Assembly (NCBI GenBank): GCA_964523945.1
Contig: CAZGBU010000004.1
Location: 1-46,203 of the forward strand
DNA from: CAKTOF01 sp964523945
GTDB lineage: Bacteria; Bacillota; Clostridia; Oscillospirales; Oscillospiraceae
Length of the DNA stretch: 46,203 nt
Direction: 5' to 3'
Below the pieces are notes generated by a model, which searched no databases, was not told where the DNA came from, and saw only the letters and a program-made list of their open reading frames with translations. The translations under genes and the position numbers were made by a program. Below, one piece after another: positions 23,333 to 31,201 of this stretch (its first letter is position 1; each line of letters starts with the position of its first letter).

Positions 23333-24325
23333 GTGAATTTTCTGCAATTCGAATATGTACTGGCCATCCAAAGAGCTGGAACCATCCGCGGCGCAGCGGA
23401 AGCGCTCTGCCTCTCTCCCCAGGCGCTCAGCGAACATCTGGGTAAACTGGAGCGCGAGCTGGGCGCACCGCTGTTTCATCGCACCAAACCGCTGACTCTT
23501 ACCGAGGCCGGAGAACGGTTTATTGACTGCGCTGAGACGTGTCTGGATGCCAGGCAGCGGCTGGAAACAGCGCTGACTGCCATCACCCAGCGACATGAGC
23601 AGCATATTTTCCTGGGCGTTCCCACCGGCATGTCGCCGCCGCTTTTGCTGCCCTTTCTGGACTATTTTCGATATATCCGCCCGGAGGTATCGGTGCATGT
23701 GGTGGAACTGCCCACACGCACCGGCTGTTTTCAGGAGATTCCTCACCATATCGATATGGTACTTGGGGAATTCCAGGGCGAAAGCAGCAGGCTGATCTAT
23801 ACGCCTATCCTGCGCAGCAATCGGTTTGTGGTTGCTGTTCACCGGGATCTGCTGCGGCAGGCAGTGGGGACGACATGTGCCGCTTCCATTGAGGCGGCCG
23901 CCCACCGGGCCGAGCCGGTGCCCCTAACGGCCTTTCAACGCTGTCCATTTGTGCTCAAGCGGTCCGGATCTATCATCCGGGAGAATGAGAACCGTATTTT
24001 TCGTGCCGCCGGCTTTTCACCGGAGGGTGCTGTCGAGACAGGAGACATGGAGCTCACCGTCCGGCTGGTGCTGCTGGGGCGCGCAGCAGTCTACTTCCCC
24101 AAACCGGTGGCCGACGCCAATTTCATGTTTCCCGATACACTGGCTGAGGATCGTGTTCTGTTGTGCCCGGTTCTGGCCCCAGACGGGGAGGAATGGCAGC
24201 TGTCAGCCGGCATGCACCGATATCGCCGGGTGCCAGGCAGTGCACATGACTTGATCGAGGCAGCCAAAACCTATTACACGGGCGTGCTGGGAGAGGCGCA
24301 GAAAACCCCCGCTGCAGCGCTTTGA
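23333..24325 (+). CDS. LysR-family transcriptional regulator
   Basis: A 330-residue DNA-binding regulator. The N-terminal winged helix-turn-helix is clear: FLQFEYVLAIQRAGTIRGAA then LCLSPQALSEHLGKLEREL with HRTKPLTLTEAGERF (about 2-75). A C-terminal periplasmic-binding-like effector domain follows (about 90-310). The start is GTG 23333, because GGGAGGAGG lies 9 nt upstream and NFLQFEYV is the family N-terminus. It is divergent from the Dabb-SDR-membrane protein unit, the classic arrangement for a LysR regulator and its target; the inducer is unknown. The terminator stem begins inside its last codons. Confidence 0.93.
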   Translation: MNFLQFEYVLAIQRAGTIRGAAEALCLSPQALSEHLGKLERELGAPLFHRTKPLTLTEAGERFIDCAETCLDARQRLETALTAITQRHEQHIFLGVPTGMSPPLLLPFLDYFRYIRPEVSVHVVELPTRTGCFQEIPHHIDMVLGEFQGESSRLIYTPILRSNRFVVAVHRDLLRQAVGTTCAASIEAAAHRAEPVPLTAFQRCPFVLKRSGSIIRENENRIFRAAGFSPEGAVETGDMELTVRLVLLGRAAVYFPKPVADANFMFPDTLAEDRVLLCPVLAPDGEEWQLSAGMHRYRRVPGSAHDLIEAAKTYYTGVLGEAQKTPAAAL

Positions 24326-24342
24326 AGCCTGCAGCGGGGGTT
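24304..24342. terminator. Bidirectional terminator overlapping the LysR stop codon
   Basis: A perfect 14-bp stem (24304-24317 with 24329-24342) encloses an 11-nt loop that contains the TGA stop. The minus-strand side is followed by TTTTC and the plus-strand side by CTGTT. It serves the convergent LysR and hotdog genes. Confidence 0.85.
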
Positions 24343-24384
24343 CTGTTCCGCCCGCTCTGCCGCTGCCGGCAAAGCAGGCAGCCC

Positions 24385-25647
24385 TCAGCCCTTTGCGGGC
24401 AGGACGATCTCAGACGGGCAGGTCTGGATAATATCACCCTCGAGGTTTTCAGCCCAGAGCGCCACTTCACAGCAGTGCTCGCCGGCATCGTTGACAAATT
24501 TGTCCGTGATCACGGCACGGCCGATGACAGTATCACCCTCGGCGCCGTGCCGGTCGCAGGCGCGGCCCTCCATGCCGGGCACTTTCTTGAACATATCTGC
24601 GTCGATCGGGCGCACCCGGAGCTCACGGAAGAACGGGTACAGCCCCCAGCCGAAACGTGACACGCGCCCGCGGTTGCCGACAAAGTTCGTCAGTGTTCTC
24701 GCGATCAGCCGCGCCGCCGTATCATTGTAAAACACGCCACGCATACCTGGAATGTTGCGCCCGGAGAAATGCAGCGCCGTTTCATCCAGGAACGCGCCAT
24801 AGCGGTCGCGGAACGTCACGGCGCGTACAGCCGGGTCCATCAGCTCCTCGCGCGAATAGATCGACAGCTTGCCGATATTGTACAGGTACATCATGTGCAT
24901 ATAGGTGATCGGACCGTCCGAGCAGGTTTTCGGCAGCTCCTGCCCAATGACGACATCCTCCCAGAACGGGGTATTGTCGCCCGCGATCACCTCTTGATCC
25001 CAGATGGTTTTCATCCGCACATAATCCTCATCAGAGGTGTAGCGCGCCTCGGGGAAATAAGTCGTCCACTCCTCCATATTCTCGGAGAAGTCCATGCGCG
25101 GCGAGCCATCGGCATAGAGGCTGTAGCCCTCGAGCACATTGCCCTTTGACAGGATGACCGGCACGCCGTTCTGGTCGACCGTTACGCCCTCACCGCCCAT
25201 TTCCCAGACACGTGCGGTACTGTCCGGCAGGGTCAGATCGTTCAGAAACAGCTTCTTTTCGCCTTCTGTCAGCACATCGCCGGCGTAGATGGTACGGGTA
25301 TAGCGAAAGTCATTGCGATCCATTGTGTAGTAGAATTTCGAGGCGTAGTCGTGCGGAAACGCCGGGATCCCCATCGGCGCCATCGACCGGAAGCCCGGAT
25401 AGGCCGGCACGCTCTTATGCCCGTGCGCTCTGGCGTACGCCGGATCGTTGTAGAGCGGGTCATACGGATTCCACAGCGCGTTGTAGGCCAGGATCTCCTC
25501 CTCCGTGATCGGCTCAGCCGGGCGCGGCGGGAATGGGGACGGCGGGGGCGGCAGCTCGCCGGAAGCGATCTTCTGCCGGTACTCAACGTCGGCTTTCTCA
25601 AAATCCAGATACTCACCGGGGTTGAAGTGCTGATAAATTTTGTCCAT
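24385..25647 (-). CDS. Double-hotdog MaoC-like dehydratase-family protein, atypical
   Basis: A 420-residue protein with two hotdog-fold halves. The N-terminal half has a MaoC/hydratase-2-like stretch at about 62-86 (DPLYNDPAYARAHG ... PAYPGF), then FRYTRTIYAGD (114-124), typical of the FAS1-like/MaoC N-domain. The C-terminal half spans about 228-415. Family members hydrate or dehydrate CoA thioesters. Compared with the canonical D-x-N-P-L-H hydratase motif, the aligned segment is P-Y-D-P-L-Y, so both the usual Asp and His seem replaced; a changed activity or a ligand-binding role is possible. ATG 25647 has GAGGAG upstream. It is the last gene of the Opp-type operon, 15 bp after the flavodoxin-domain gene. 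Confidence 0.8.
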   Translation of the reverse strand: MDKIYQHFNPGEYLDFEKADVEYRQKIASGELPPPPSPFPPRPAEPITEEEILAYNALWNPYDPLYNDPAYARAHGHKSVPAYPGFRSMAPMGIPAFPHDYASKFYYTMDRNDFRYTRTIYAGDVLTEGEKKLFLNDLTLPDSTARVWEMGGEGVTVDQNGVPVILSKGNVLEGYSLYADGSPRMDFSENMEEWTTYFPEARYTSDEDYVRMKTIWDQEVIAGDNTPFWEDVVIGQELPKTCSDGPITYMHMMYLYNIGKLSIYSREELMDPAVRAVTFRDRYGAFLDETALHFSGRNIPGMRGVFYNDTAARLIARTLTNFVGNRGRVSRFGWGLYPFFRELRVRPIDADMFKKVPGMEGRACDRHGAEGDTVIGRAVITDKFVNDAGEHCCEVALWAENLEGDIIQTCPSEIVLPAKG

Positions 25648-25662
25648 GTCTGTTTGCTCCTC

Positions 25663-26874
25663 TCAGCAGATTGTAGTATAGACCGAGCCGGCGTCGCGGC
25701 GCTGGCCGTCGGCAGTATAGAAATAGTCTTCGACCAGATTGGCAATGAACACCCTGGCCATAGCCTCATCGCGCGCACTCGGGCGGCTGTTGGAGTGCGC
25801 ATGCCAGAAATAACTGCCTGCGTGATAGTTCCCATCCGCGTCCTTGTAGAAGACGGGCGGATCCTTGACGCCCATCGGCAGCTCACCGTCATCGAGGCCG
25901 GCGGGGCCAAACTCCTTGCCGCAGCAGGCGAATTTCCCAACGACCTTTGTTCCCTTTGCCTCCAGATACAGCCGCAGCATCTCCAAGACCGGCAGCGCCT
26001 CGTCCGAGCCGCGGAAGCCGCCGCCGTATGTTGTAAACACAATACCCAGCGGATAATACAGGCCGTGCGGATCCGGTCCGCCCGGATAGGAGACCTTACC
26101 CGCAAGATAGTCCGGCCGGTGCCACATCCGCATCAGCCGCATACCCGGATCGTCTTTCGGCGGCTCAGGCGGCGCGCCCTTGACCGCGGCGCCGACCGGG
26201 CCGCCAGCTCCGCCTGCGTTGAATTTCAACCCTGCCTCGGCGTTTTTCGCCACACCCTCTTCGAGCGAGCCGACCGCACCGGCGCTGAAGTTTTTCACGA
26301 TCGCGGTCGTTGGCGATCCGCCAATGATCAGGCTGCCCATGCAAACCACATCATAGTCCTCGATGTAGAGTTTCCCCTCAAACGCATCCCAATTGGTTTT
26401 GTTCTTGACCTTGACCATGGTCACTTCCATGTCGTAGTGCTCAAACGTCTCTTGAAAGCAGCGGGCAATCTTCTCGGTATTGCCTGTGATGCTGGCATAG
26501 AGAATCAGCGCTTTCTTTTTTCGTGTGTCGCGCTCGGCGCCATCGTCTGCCGGCGTGATTGCGGTTTTGACGCCGGAAACCAATGTCTGAATCGCCGGCG
26601 CATCCCCCTGGTCAACCGCAACCGTACCGCGCACACAATCGCCATCGATGGTCAGGCGCCAGACTGTCTGGGCCGGTCCTGCCGGCGCTGTAAATGTAAG
26701 AACGCCATCCGCGCATACAAGATCGCTGAGCAAATGCGACCCACCCATGCCGTCATGCAGCATGCCATGCAGGCTGCCGTCATAGTAATTACGGATCAGA
26801 ACCCGGTTTTCCTGCTCGCCGCTTGGCGACGGCATACGCACCAGATACTTTCCAACATAGTCCATCTGATTCAT
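25663..26874 (-). CDS. Flavodoxin-domain protein with an N-terminal unknown beta-rich domain
   Basis: A 403-residue protein. Residues 1-110 form a beta-rich, lipocalin-like domain that I do not recognise (GKYLVRMP ... DGSLHGMLHDGMGG ... VWRLTIDGD). Residues 122-400 contain a flavodoxin fold: the FMN phosphate-binding signature LILYASITGNTEKIA (about 123-137), VVCMGSLIIGGSP, and a second FMN loop with FTTYGGGFRG. A Gly/Ala/Pro-rich insert with KGAPPEPPKDDPG interrupts it. It probably binds FMN and shuttles electrons, most simply from the adjacent ferredoxin. ATG 26874 follows AAGGAG and overlaps the ferredoxin stop by 4 bp (ATGA), so the two are translationally coupled. Confidence 0.85.
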   Translation of the reverse strand: MNQMDYVGKYLVRMPSPSGEQENRVLIRNYYDGSLHGMLHDGMGGSHLLSDLVCADGVLTFTAPAGPAQTVWRLTIDGDCVRGTVAVDQGDAPAIQTLVSGVKTAITPADDGAERDTRKKKALILYASITGNTEKIARCFQETFEHYDMEVTMVKVKNKTNWDAFEGKLYIEDYDVVCMGSLIIGGSPTTAIVKNFSAGAVGSLEEGVAKNAEAGLKFNAGGAGGPVGAAVKGAPPEPPKDDPGMRLMRMWHRPDYLAGKVSYPGGPDPHGLYYPLGIVFTTYGGGFRGSDEALPVLEMLRLYLEAKGTKVVGKFACCGKEFGPAGLDDGELPMGVKDPPVFYKDADGNYHAGSYFWHAHSNSRPSARDEAMARVFIANLVEDYFYTADGQRRDAGSVYTTIC

Positions 26875-27056
26875 CCAAGTGTCTCCTTTTCCTCTTCGAT
26901 TGCCTCGACCGGGCAGTTGTCGTAGCACCGGCCGCAGCGAACACAGCGGTTCTGATCAATCTCATTATGGCGCATCCCCATTGCAATGGCCTGCCTCGGG
27001 CATTGAGCGGCGCACAGGCCGCAGCCGATGCATGCGTCCGTGATTCGATATCGCAT
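26871..27056 (-). CDS. 2[4Fe-4S] ferredoxin
   Basis: A 61-residue clostridial-type ferredoxin with two CxxCxxCxxxCP motifs: CIGCGLCAAQCP (about 10-21) and CVRCGRCYDNCP (about 39-50). It carries low-potential electrons. ATG 27056 follows GGAGGAAG at 4 nt; an upstream extension of the frame is not used. It sits between the permease gene oppC-like and the flavodoxin-domain gene and overlaps the latter by 4 bp, which suggests the two form one electron-transfer unit. A ferredoxin inside a peptide-transporter operon is unusual. Confidence 0.93.
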   Translation of the reverse strand: MRYRITDACIGCGLCAAQCPRQAIAMGMRHNEIDQNRCVRCGRCYDNCPVEAIEEEKETLG

Positions 27057-27072
27057 GATGCTTCCTCCCGTC

Positions 27073-28095
27073 TCAGCGAACCGGTTTGGACAACTCCTCT
27101 CGGTTGTAAACATACGAGCGCTTCTGCTCCTGCCGCTGCAGCCTGCGGCGGTATTTTTCAACGATCTTGCCGATCTTCTTGGAACGATAGCTGCCGACAC
27201 CGCCCTTGAGGCGCGGATCGAGCAGGTCGCGCACGCCGTCGCCAAGCATGTTTGCCGCAAAGACCATGATCGCGATGAGCGCACCGGGGATCGTTGACAG
27301 CCATGGTGCAATGTACATATTGGCGCGCCCCTGCTCTGTCAGGATAAATCCCCACGACGCGCTGCTGCCGCCCAGGCCGAAGCCAAGGAACGACAGACTG
27401 GCCTCCATCAGGATAACGCCGCCAAGCGAGCCAGCCATGCTGACAATAATCAGCGGCATAATATTCGGTACCACATGGCGGACGGTCTTGCGCAGCACGC
27501 CGGATCCAAGCAGTTCGGCGGACTGGACATAGCCGCTGTTTCGGATGGAGAGCGCGGCCGACCGAATCATGCGCGAGCCGCCGATGCCGCTCGGCACACT
27601 CAGCGCAATGATAAGCTGCGGCACGCCGCTGCCAAGGAATGTAATCAGGATCAGCATAATCAGCATCGACGGGATACACTGCCACGCGTCGACAAAGCGC
27701 TGCAGGATCAGATCGAACCAGCCGCCGATCACGGCGCTGATTGTACCGATGACCACCGAGATCAGGATCGACAGCAGACAGCAGCCGAAGCACAGTATCA
27801 CCGATGTACGCGCGCCGTAAATGCAATACGAGAGCAGATCCCGCCCGAGTGCATCGGTGCCGAACACATGATCCGCCGACTGAAACGGCGGCTCGAGCCG
27901 GTGAATGATGTCGGTCTGAAATTTCCCGTTGACCAGCGGATACGGTGCAAGCTGATCGGCAAAGATTGCAACCAGGACGAACCCGATCATAATGCACAGG
28001 CCAAGCCCGCCCAGCGGCTTTTTGGTGAACAGGTCCAGCAGCAGATGGCGCTTGCCAATCGGATCGGCATCCGGTTTTCTGGCTTTCCTTTTCAT
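27073..28095 (-). CDS. Oligopeptide/dipeptide-type ABC permease (DppC/OppC family)
   Basis: A 340-residue inner-membrane permease. It has a cytoplasmic N-terminus, the family loop with HVFGTDALGRDLLSYCIYGAR, five to six helices and the EAA-type coupling segment around SAELLGSGVLRKTVRHVVPNI. The C-terminal tail of about 40 residues is very basic (YRSKKIGKIVEKYRRRLQRQ) and longer than usual. ATG 28095 follows GAGGAGG. With the OppB-like permease 11 bp upstream it should form the heterodimeric channel. The substrate class (peptide, opine, nickel, glycoside or other) cannot be told from the permease. Confidence 0.93.
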   Translation of the reverse strand: MKRKARKPDADPIGKRHLLLDLFTKKPLGGLGLCIMIGFVLVAIFADQLAPYPLVNGKFQTDIIHRLEPPFQSADHVFGTDALGRDLLSYCIYGARTSVILCFGCCLLSILISVVIGTISAVIGGWFDLILQRFVDAWQCIPSMLIMLILITFLGSGVPQLIIALSVPSGIGGSRMIRSAALSIRNSGYVQSAELLGSGVLRKTVRHVVPNIMPLIIVSMAGSLGGVILMEASLSFLGFGLGGSSASWGFILTEQGRANMYIAPWLSTIPGALIAIMVFAANMLGDGVRDLLDPRLKGGVGSYRSKKIGKIVEKYRRRLQRQEQKRSYVYNREELSKPVR

Positions 28096-28106
28096 GGCGC
28101 ACCTCC

Positions 28107-29060
28107 TCAATCCAGTGAGACGCGCGGGTCAATCCATTTATAGGTGATGTCAACAATGGCGTTTACAATCATCACAAAGATCGAAAACACCAGCACACAG
28201 CCCATGACGACCGGAAAATCACGCATCGTCAGCGAATTGACCACCTCGTTCCCCACGCCGGGAATATTGAAGATATTCTCCATCACAACCGAGCCGCCAA
28301 TCATCATTGCGACACCGCTGCCAATCATCGTGACAACCGGGATCATGGAGTTGCGCAGCGCATGACGGTACAAAACCACCTTTTCGCGCAGGCCCTTGGC
28401 GCGCGCGGTGCGGACATAGTCCTGCCGCATCACATCGAGCACGACGGTGCGCACGGTACGAAGCTGCATACCCGCCTGCGAAAGCGCGCCGAGGATCGCC
28501 GGTATCAGAAACATCTCCAGATTCTGAATCGGATGCTCAAAGAAGCTGACATAGGTCACATTGGGCGCGTATCCCCACCATTTGGCCGGATAGATCAGAA
28601 TCAGTGTCGCCAGCCAGAACACCGGGATCGACATCATCAAAATGGCCAGGACACGTGTCAGATAGTCGCCGAAGCTGTCCTGCCGCGCTGCGCACAATAC
28701 GCCGAGCGGGATGGAGATCAGATTCGACAGAATCAGCGTCATGAGGCCCAGCTGCAGGCTGCAAGGGATCTCACGTGCAAGCAGAGACGTCACTTTTTCA
28801 TACTGAAAATACGACGTGCCCAAGTCGCCGCGCAGCACCGAGCCGATCCACTGGAAAAAGCGTGTGACAGCCGGCTGGTCAAACCCAAGCATTGCCTCAA
28901 CCTCTGCACGGTCGACCTGGGAGCCGGTGCTTGTCAACCGGTAATAGATCATATCGACAGAACTGCCGGGGATGATAGTCATCAGGCTGAATACAATCAC
29001 CATAATGAGCAGCAGCGTCGGAATCAGCAGTAAAACACGTTTGATGATGTATTTTGCCAC
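28107..29060 (-). CDS. Oligopeptide/dipeptide-type ABC permease (DppB/OppB family)
   Basis: A 317-residue permease: N-terminal helix IIKRVLLLIPTLLLIMVIVF, periplasmic loop with RFFQWIGSVLRGDLGTSY, five further helices, and the EAA loop MRQDYVRTARAKGLREKVVLYRHALR. The start is GTG 29060, fixed by AAAGGAGG at 9 nt and by the family N-terminus AKYIIKR. It lies 4 bp after the OppF-like gene and pairs with the OppC-like permease. Confidence 0.94.
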   Translation of the reverse strand: MAKYIIKRVLLLIPTLLLIMVIVFSLMTIIPGSSVDMIYYRLTSTGSQVDRAEVEAMLGFDQPAVTRFFQWIGSVLRGDLGTSYFQYEKVTSLLAREIPCSLQLGLMTLILSNLISIPLGVLCAARQDSFGDYLTRVLAILMMSIPVFWLATLILIYPAKWWGYAPNVTYVSFFEHPIQNLEMFLIPAILGALSQAGMQLRTVRTVVLDVMRQDYVRTARAKGLREKVVLYRHALRNSMIPVVTMIGSGVAMMIGGSVVMENIFNIPGVGNEVVNSLTMRDFPVVMGCVLVFSIFVMIVNAIVDITYKWIDPRVSLD

Positions 29061-29064
29061 GGTG

Positions 29065-30093
29065 CTATGCCTCCTTTCCCGCCACCCTGTGACAGGCGAC
29101 GAAATGATCCGACTCGACTTCGACAAAGTCCGGCTCAACCGCGCGGCAGTGATCGTCCGCATAGGGGCAGCGCGTGCAGAAATTGCAGCCCTTGGGCGGA
29201 TTGATCGGACTCGGAATTTCGCCGCGCAGCAGAATCCGCTCACGCTTGCGGTCTACAACCGGATCCGGAATCGGCGCCGCAGAGATCAGCGCCTGCGTGT
29301 ACGGATGCAGCGGCCGGTCGTAGAGCGTATCACTGCGCGTCAACTCCATGATTTTGCCGAGATACATGACCGCAACCTGGTCGCTGATATAGCGTACAAC
29401 CGACAGATCGTGGCCGATGAACACATAGGTCAGGTTCAGTTCCTTCTGCAGCCGCATCATCAGCGTGACAATCTGTGCCTGAATGGACACATCGAGCGCC
29501 GAAACGATCTCGTCACAGACAATAAAGCGGGGCTGAAGCGCCAGCGCCCGTGCAATGGAAATACGCTGCCGCTGTCCGCCGGAGAACTCGTGCGGATAGC
29601 GCGAGGCAATCGATGGGTTCAGCCCAACCATTTCCAGCATCCGTGCGACTGTCTCGTGGATCTCTTTGGCCCCGTGCACCATGTGATGGATGCGCATGCC
29701 CTCGGCGATGATCTGCTCGACATTCATGCGCGGATCAAGCGACGCATATGGATCCTGCGTGATCATCTGGATGTCCTTGCGCAGATGACGCATGGCGTTC
29801 GAGGAGATATCACGCATATTTTTTCCCTCGTACCAGATCTCGCCGGATGTGATTCTGCAGCGGCGGAGCAGGCAGTTGCCAACCGTCGATTTGCCCGATC
29901 CGGACTCGCCCACCAGGCCAAGCGTCTTGCCACGCGGGATGCTGAACGATACGCCGTCGACCGCCTTGACTGAGCCAACCTGCCGCTTCAGCAGGCCTTT
30001 GGTCACAGGAAAATGCATCTTCAGATCCTGGACAACCAGCAGATCCTCAAAGTGCGGCAGGCCCTGGTCGATCTGATAGTCCAACTGTGTCAT
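29065..30093 (-). CDS. Oligopeptide-type ABC ATPase (DppF/OppF family)
   Basis: A 342-residue ATPase. Walker A GESGSGKST, signature FSGGQRQRISIARAL, Walker B FIVCDEIVSALD, and the OppF-type C-terminal extension with the cysteine-rich CNFCTRCPYADDHC motif. In this family the extension can hold an iron-sulfur cluster in some members. Its ATG overlaps the stop of the OppD-like gene by 4 bp (ATGA), so the two ATPases are made together. Confidence 0.95.
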   Translation of the reverse strand: MTQLDYQIDQGLPHFEDLLVVQDLKMHFPVTKGLLKRQVGSVKAVDGVSFSIPRGKTLGLVGESGSGKSTVGNCLLRRCRITSGEIWYEGKNMRDISSNAMRHLRKDIQMITQDPYASLDPRMNVEQIIAEGMRIHHMVHGAKEIHETVARMLEMVGLNPSIASRYPHEFSGGQRQRISIARALALQPRFIVCDEIVSALDVSIQAQIVTLMMRLQKELNLTYVFIGHDLSVVRYISDQVAVMYLGKIMELTRSDTLYDRPLHPYTQALISAAPIPDPVVDRKRERILLRGEIPSPINPPKGCNFCTRCPYADDHCRAVEPDFVEVESDHFVACHRVAGKEA

Positions 30094-31097
30094 TGCAGGA
30101 TCGCCTCCCTTCCGGCAAGCGCCGCATCCATGCAGAAGCAGGCGCAGAAGTGGCCGTCCGAGACCTCCTCGAGCGGTGGGCGCTCTATCGCGCAGCGCTC
30201 ACAGGCAAACTGACAGCGTTCCCGGAACGGACAGCTCTGCGGCGGCAGCCGGCTCATGTCGGGCGGCTCACCCTCAATGGTCGAAAGGCCATGGCTGCGC
30301 GGCAGGTCCAGACGCGGCACCGCCCGGATCAGCCCCATGGTGTATGGGTGGCACGGGTTGGCAAAGATCTCATAGACTGAGCCGTACTCGACAATGCGTC
30401 CGCCGTAGACAATCTTGACCGTGTCGGCATAGCGCGCGACGATGCCAAGGTTGTGGGTGATGATAATCAATGCCGTATCATATTCGCGGCGCAAATCGTT
30501 GAGCTGCTCGAGTACCTGTGCCTGCACCGTGACATCGAGCGCAGTGGTTGGCTCATCGGCAATCAGGATCTCCGGATGGCAGCTCATGGCCATAGCGATC
30601 ATGGCGCGCTGCTGCATACCGCCGGAGAACTGGTACGGGTATTCCTGGGCGCGCTGCGCAGCATTGGGAATATCGAGCCGTCCGAGCAGCCGCACTGCCT
30701 CGGCCATTCCCTCGGATGCGGACATGCCCAGGTGATGAATCAGCGGCTCGGCAATCTGATCACCGATTTTCATCACCGGGTTAAGCGAGGTCATCGGCTC
30801 CTGAAAGATCATGCTGATCTTTGCGCCGCGGATCTGTTCGATCTCCTCATCGGAAACTTTCAGCAGATCCGTCCCGTGAAACAGGACCTCTCCGCCGACG
30901 ATCAGTCCGGGTGGATATGGGATCAGGCGCAGGATCGACAGCGCGCTGACCGATTTCCCGGAGCCGGATTCGCCGATGATCGCGACACACTCGCCCTTGT
31001 GGACCGTATAGGACAGATCGTCGTTCGCGCGCAGCTCACGCCCCTCGTTGAAAAAGTGCGTTTGCAGATGGCGCACTTCCAAAATGGGTTCGTCCAT
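30090..31097 (-). CDS. Oligopeptide-type ABC ATPase (DppD/OppD family)
   Basis: A 335-residue ATPase with Walker A GESGSGKS (about 41-48), signature FSGGMQQRAMIAMAM, Walker B ILIADEPTTALD and a C-terminal extension with CPFRERCQFACERC. It starts at ATG 31097 after GTGAGG. It is separated from the binding-protein gene by about 100 bp that contains a stable hairpin, which could lower its expression relative to the binding protein. Confidence 0.95.
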   Translation of the reverse strand: MDEPILEVRHLQTHFFNEGRELRANDDLSYTVHKGECVAIIGESGSGKSVSALSILRLIPYPPGLIVGGEVLFHGTDLLKVSDEEIEQIRGAKISMIFQEPMTSLNPVMKIGDQIAEPLIHHLGMSASEGMAEAVRLLGRLDIPNAAQRAQEYPYQFSGGMQQRAMIAMAMSCHPEILIADEPTTALDVTVQAQVLEQLNDLRREYDTALIIITHNLGIVARYADTVKIVYGGRIVEYGSVYEIFANPCHPYTMGLIRAVPRLDLPRSHGLSTIEGEPPDMSRLPPQSCPFRERCQFACERCAIERPPLEEVSDGHFCACFCMDAALAGREAILQ

Positions 31098-31134
31098 ATT
31101 TCTCGCCTCACTTCATCCTTATCGCTTGAAAAGG

Positions 31135-31165
31135 GCGCGGACCCCGGCGGCGCCGGAGCCCGCGC
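31135..31165 (-). terminator. Intra-operon hairpin between binding protein and ATPase genes
   Basis: Read on the minus strand, a 14-bp GC-rich stem (two G-T pairs; 31135-31148 with 31152-31165) has a 3-nt loop and is followed by CCTTTTC. Such partial terminators after a binding-protein gene often set a high binding-protein to permease ratio; that role is inferred. Confidence 0.6.
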
Positions 31166-31201
31166 ATTTTCTGTCCCTATCGCTCTGTCTGTGGGAGCGC
31201 C

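Noticed and set aside
25351..26925. 524-codon open frame antisense to the flavodoxin/hotdog region
   Set aside because: Opposite strand genes have clear motifs, ribosome sites and operon spacing; this one has none.
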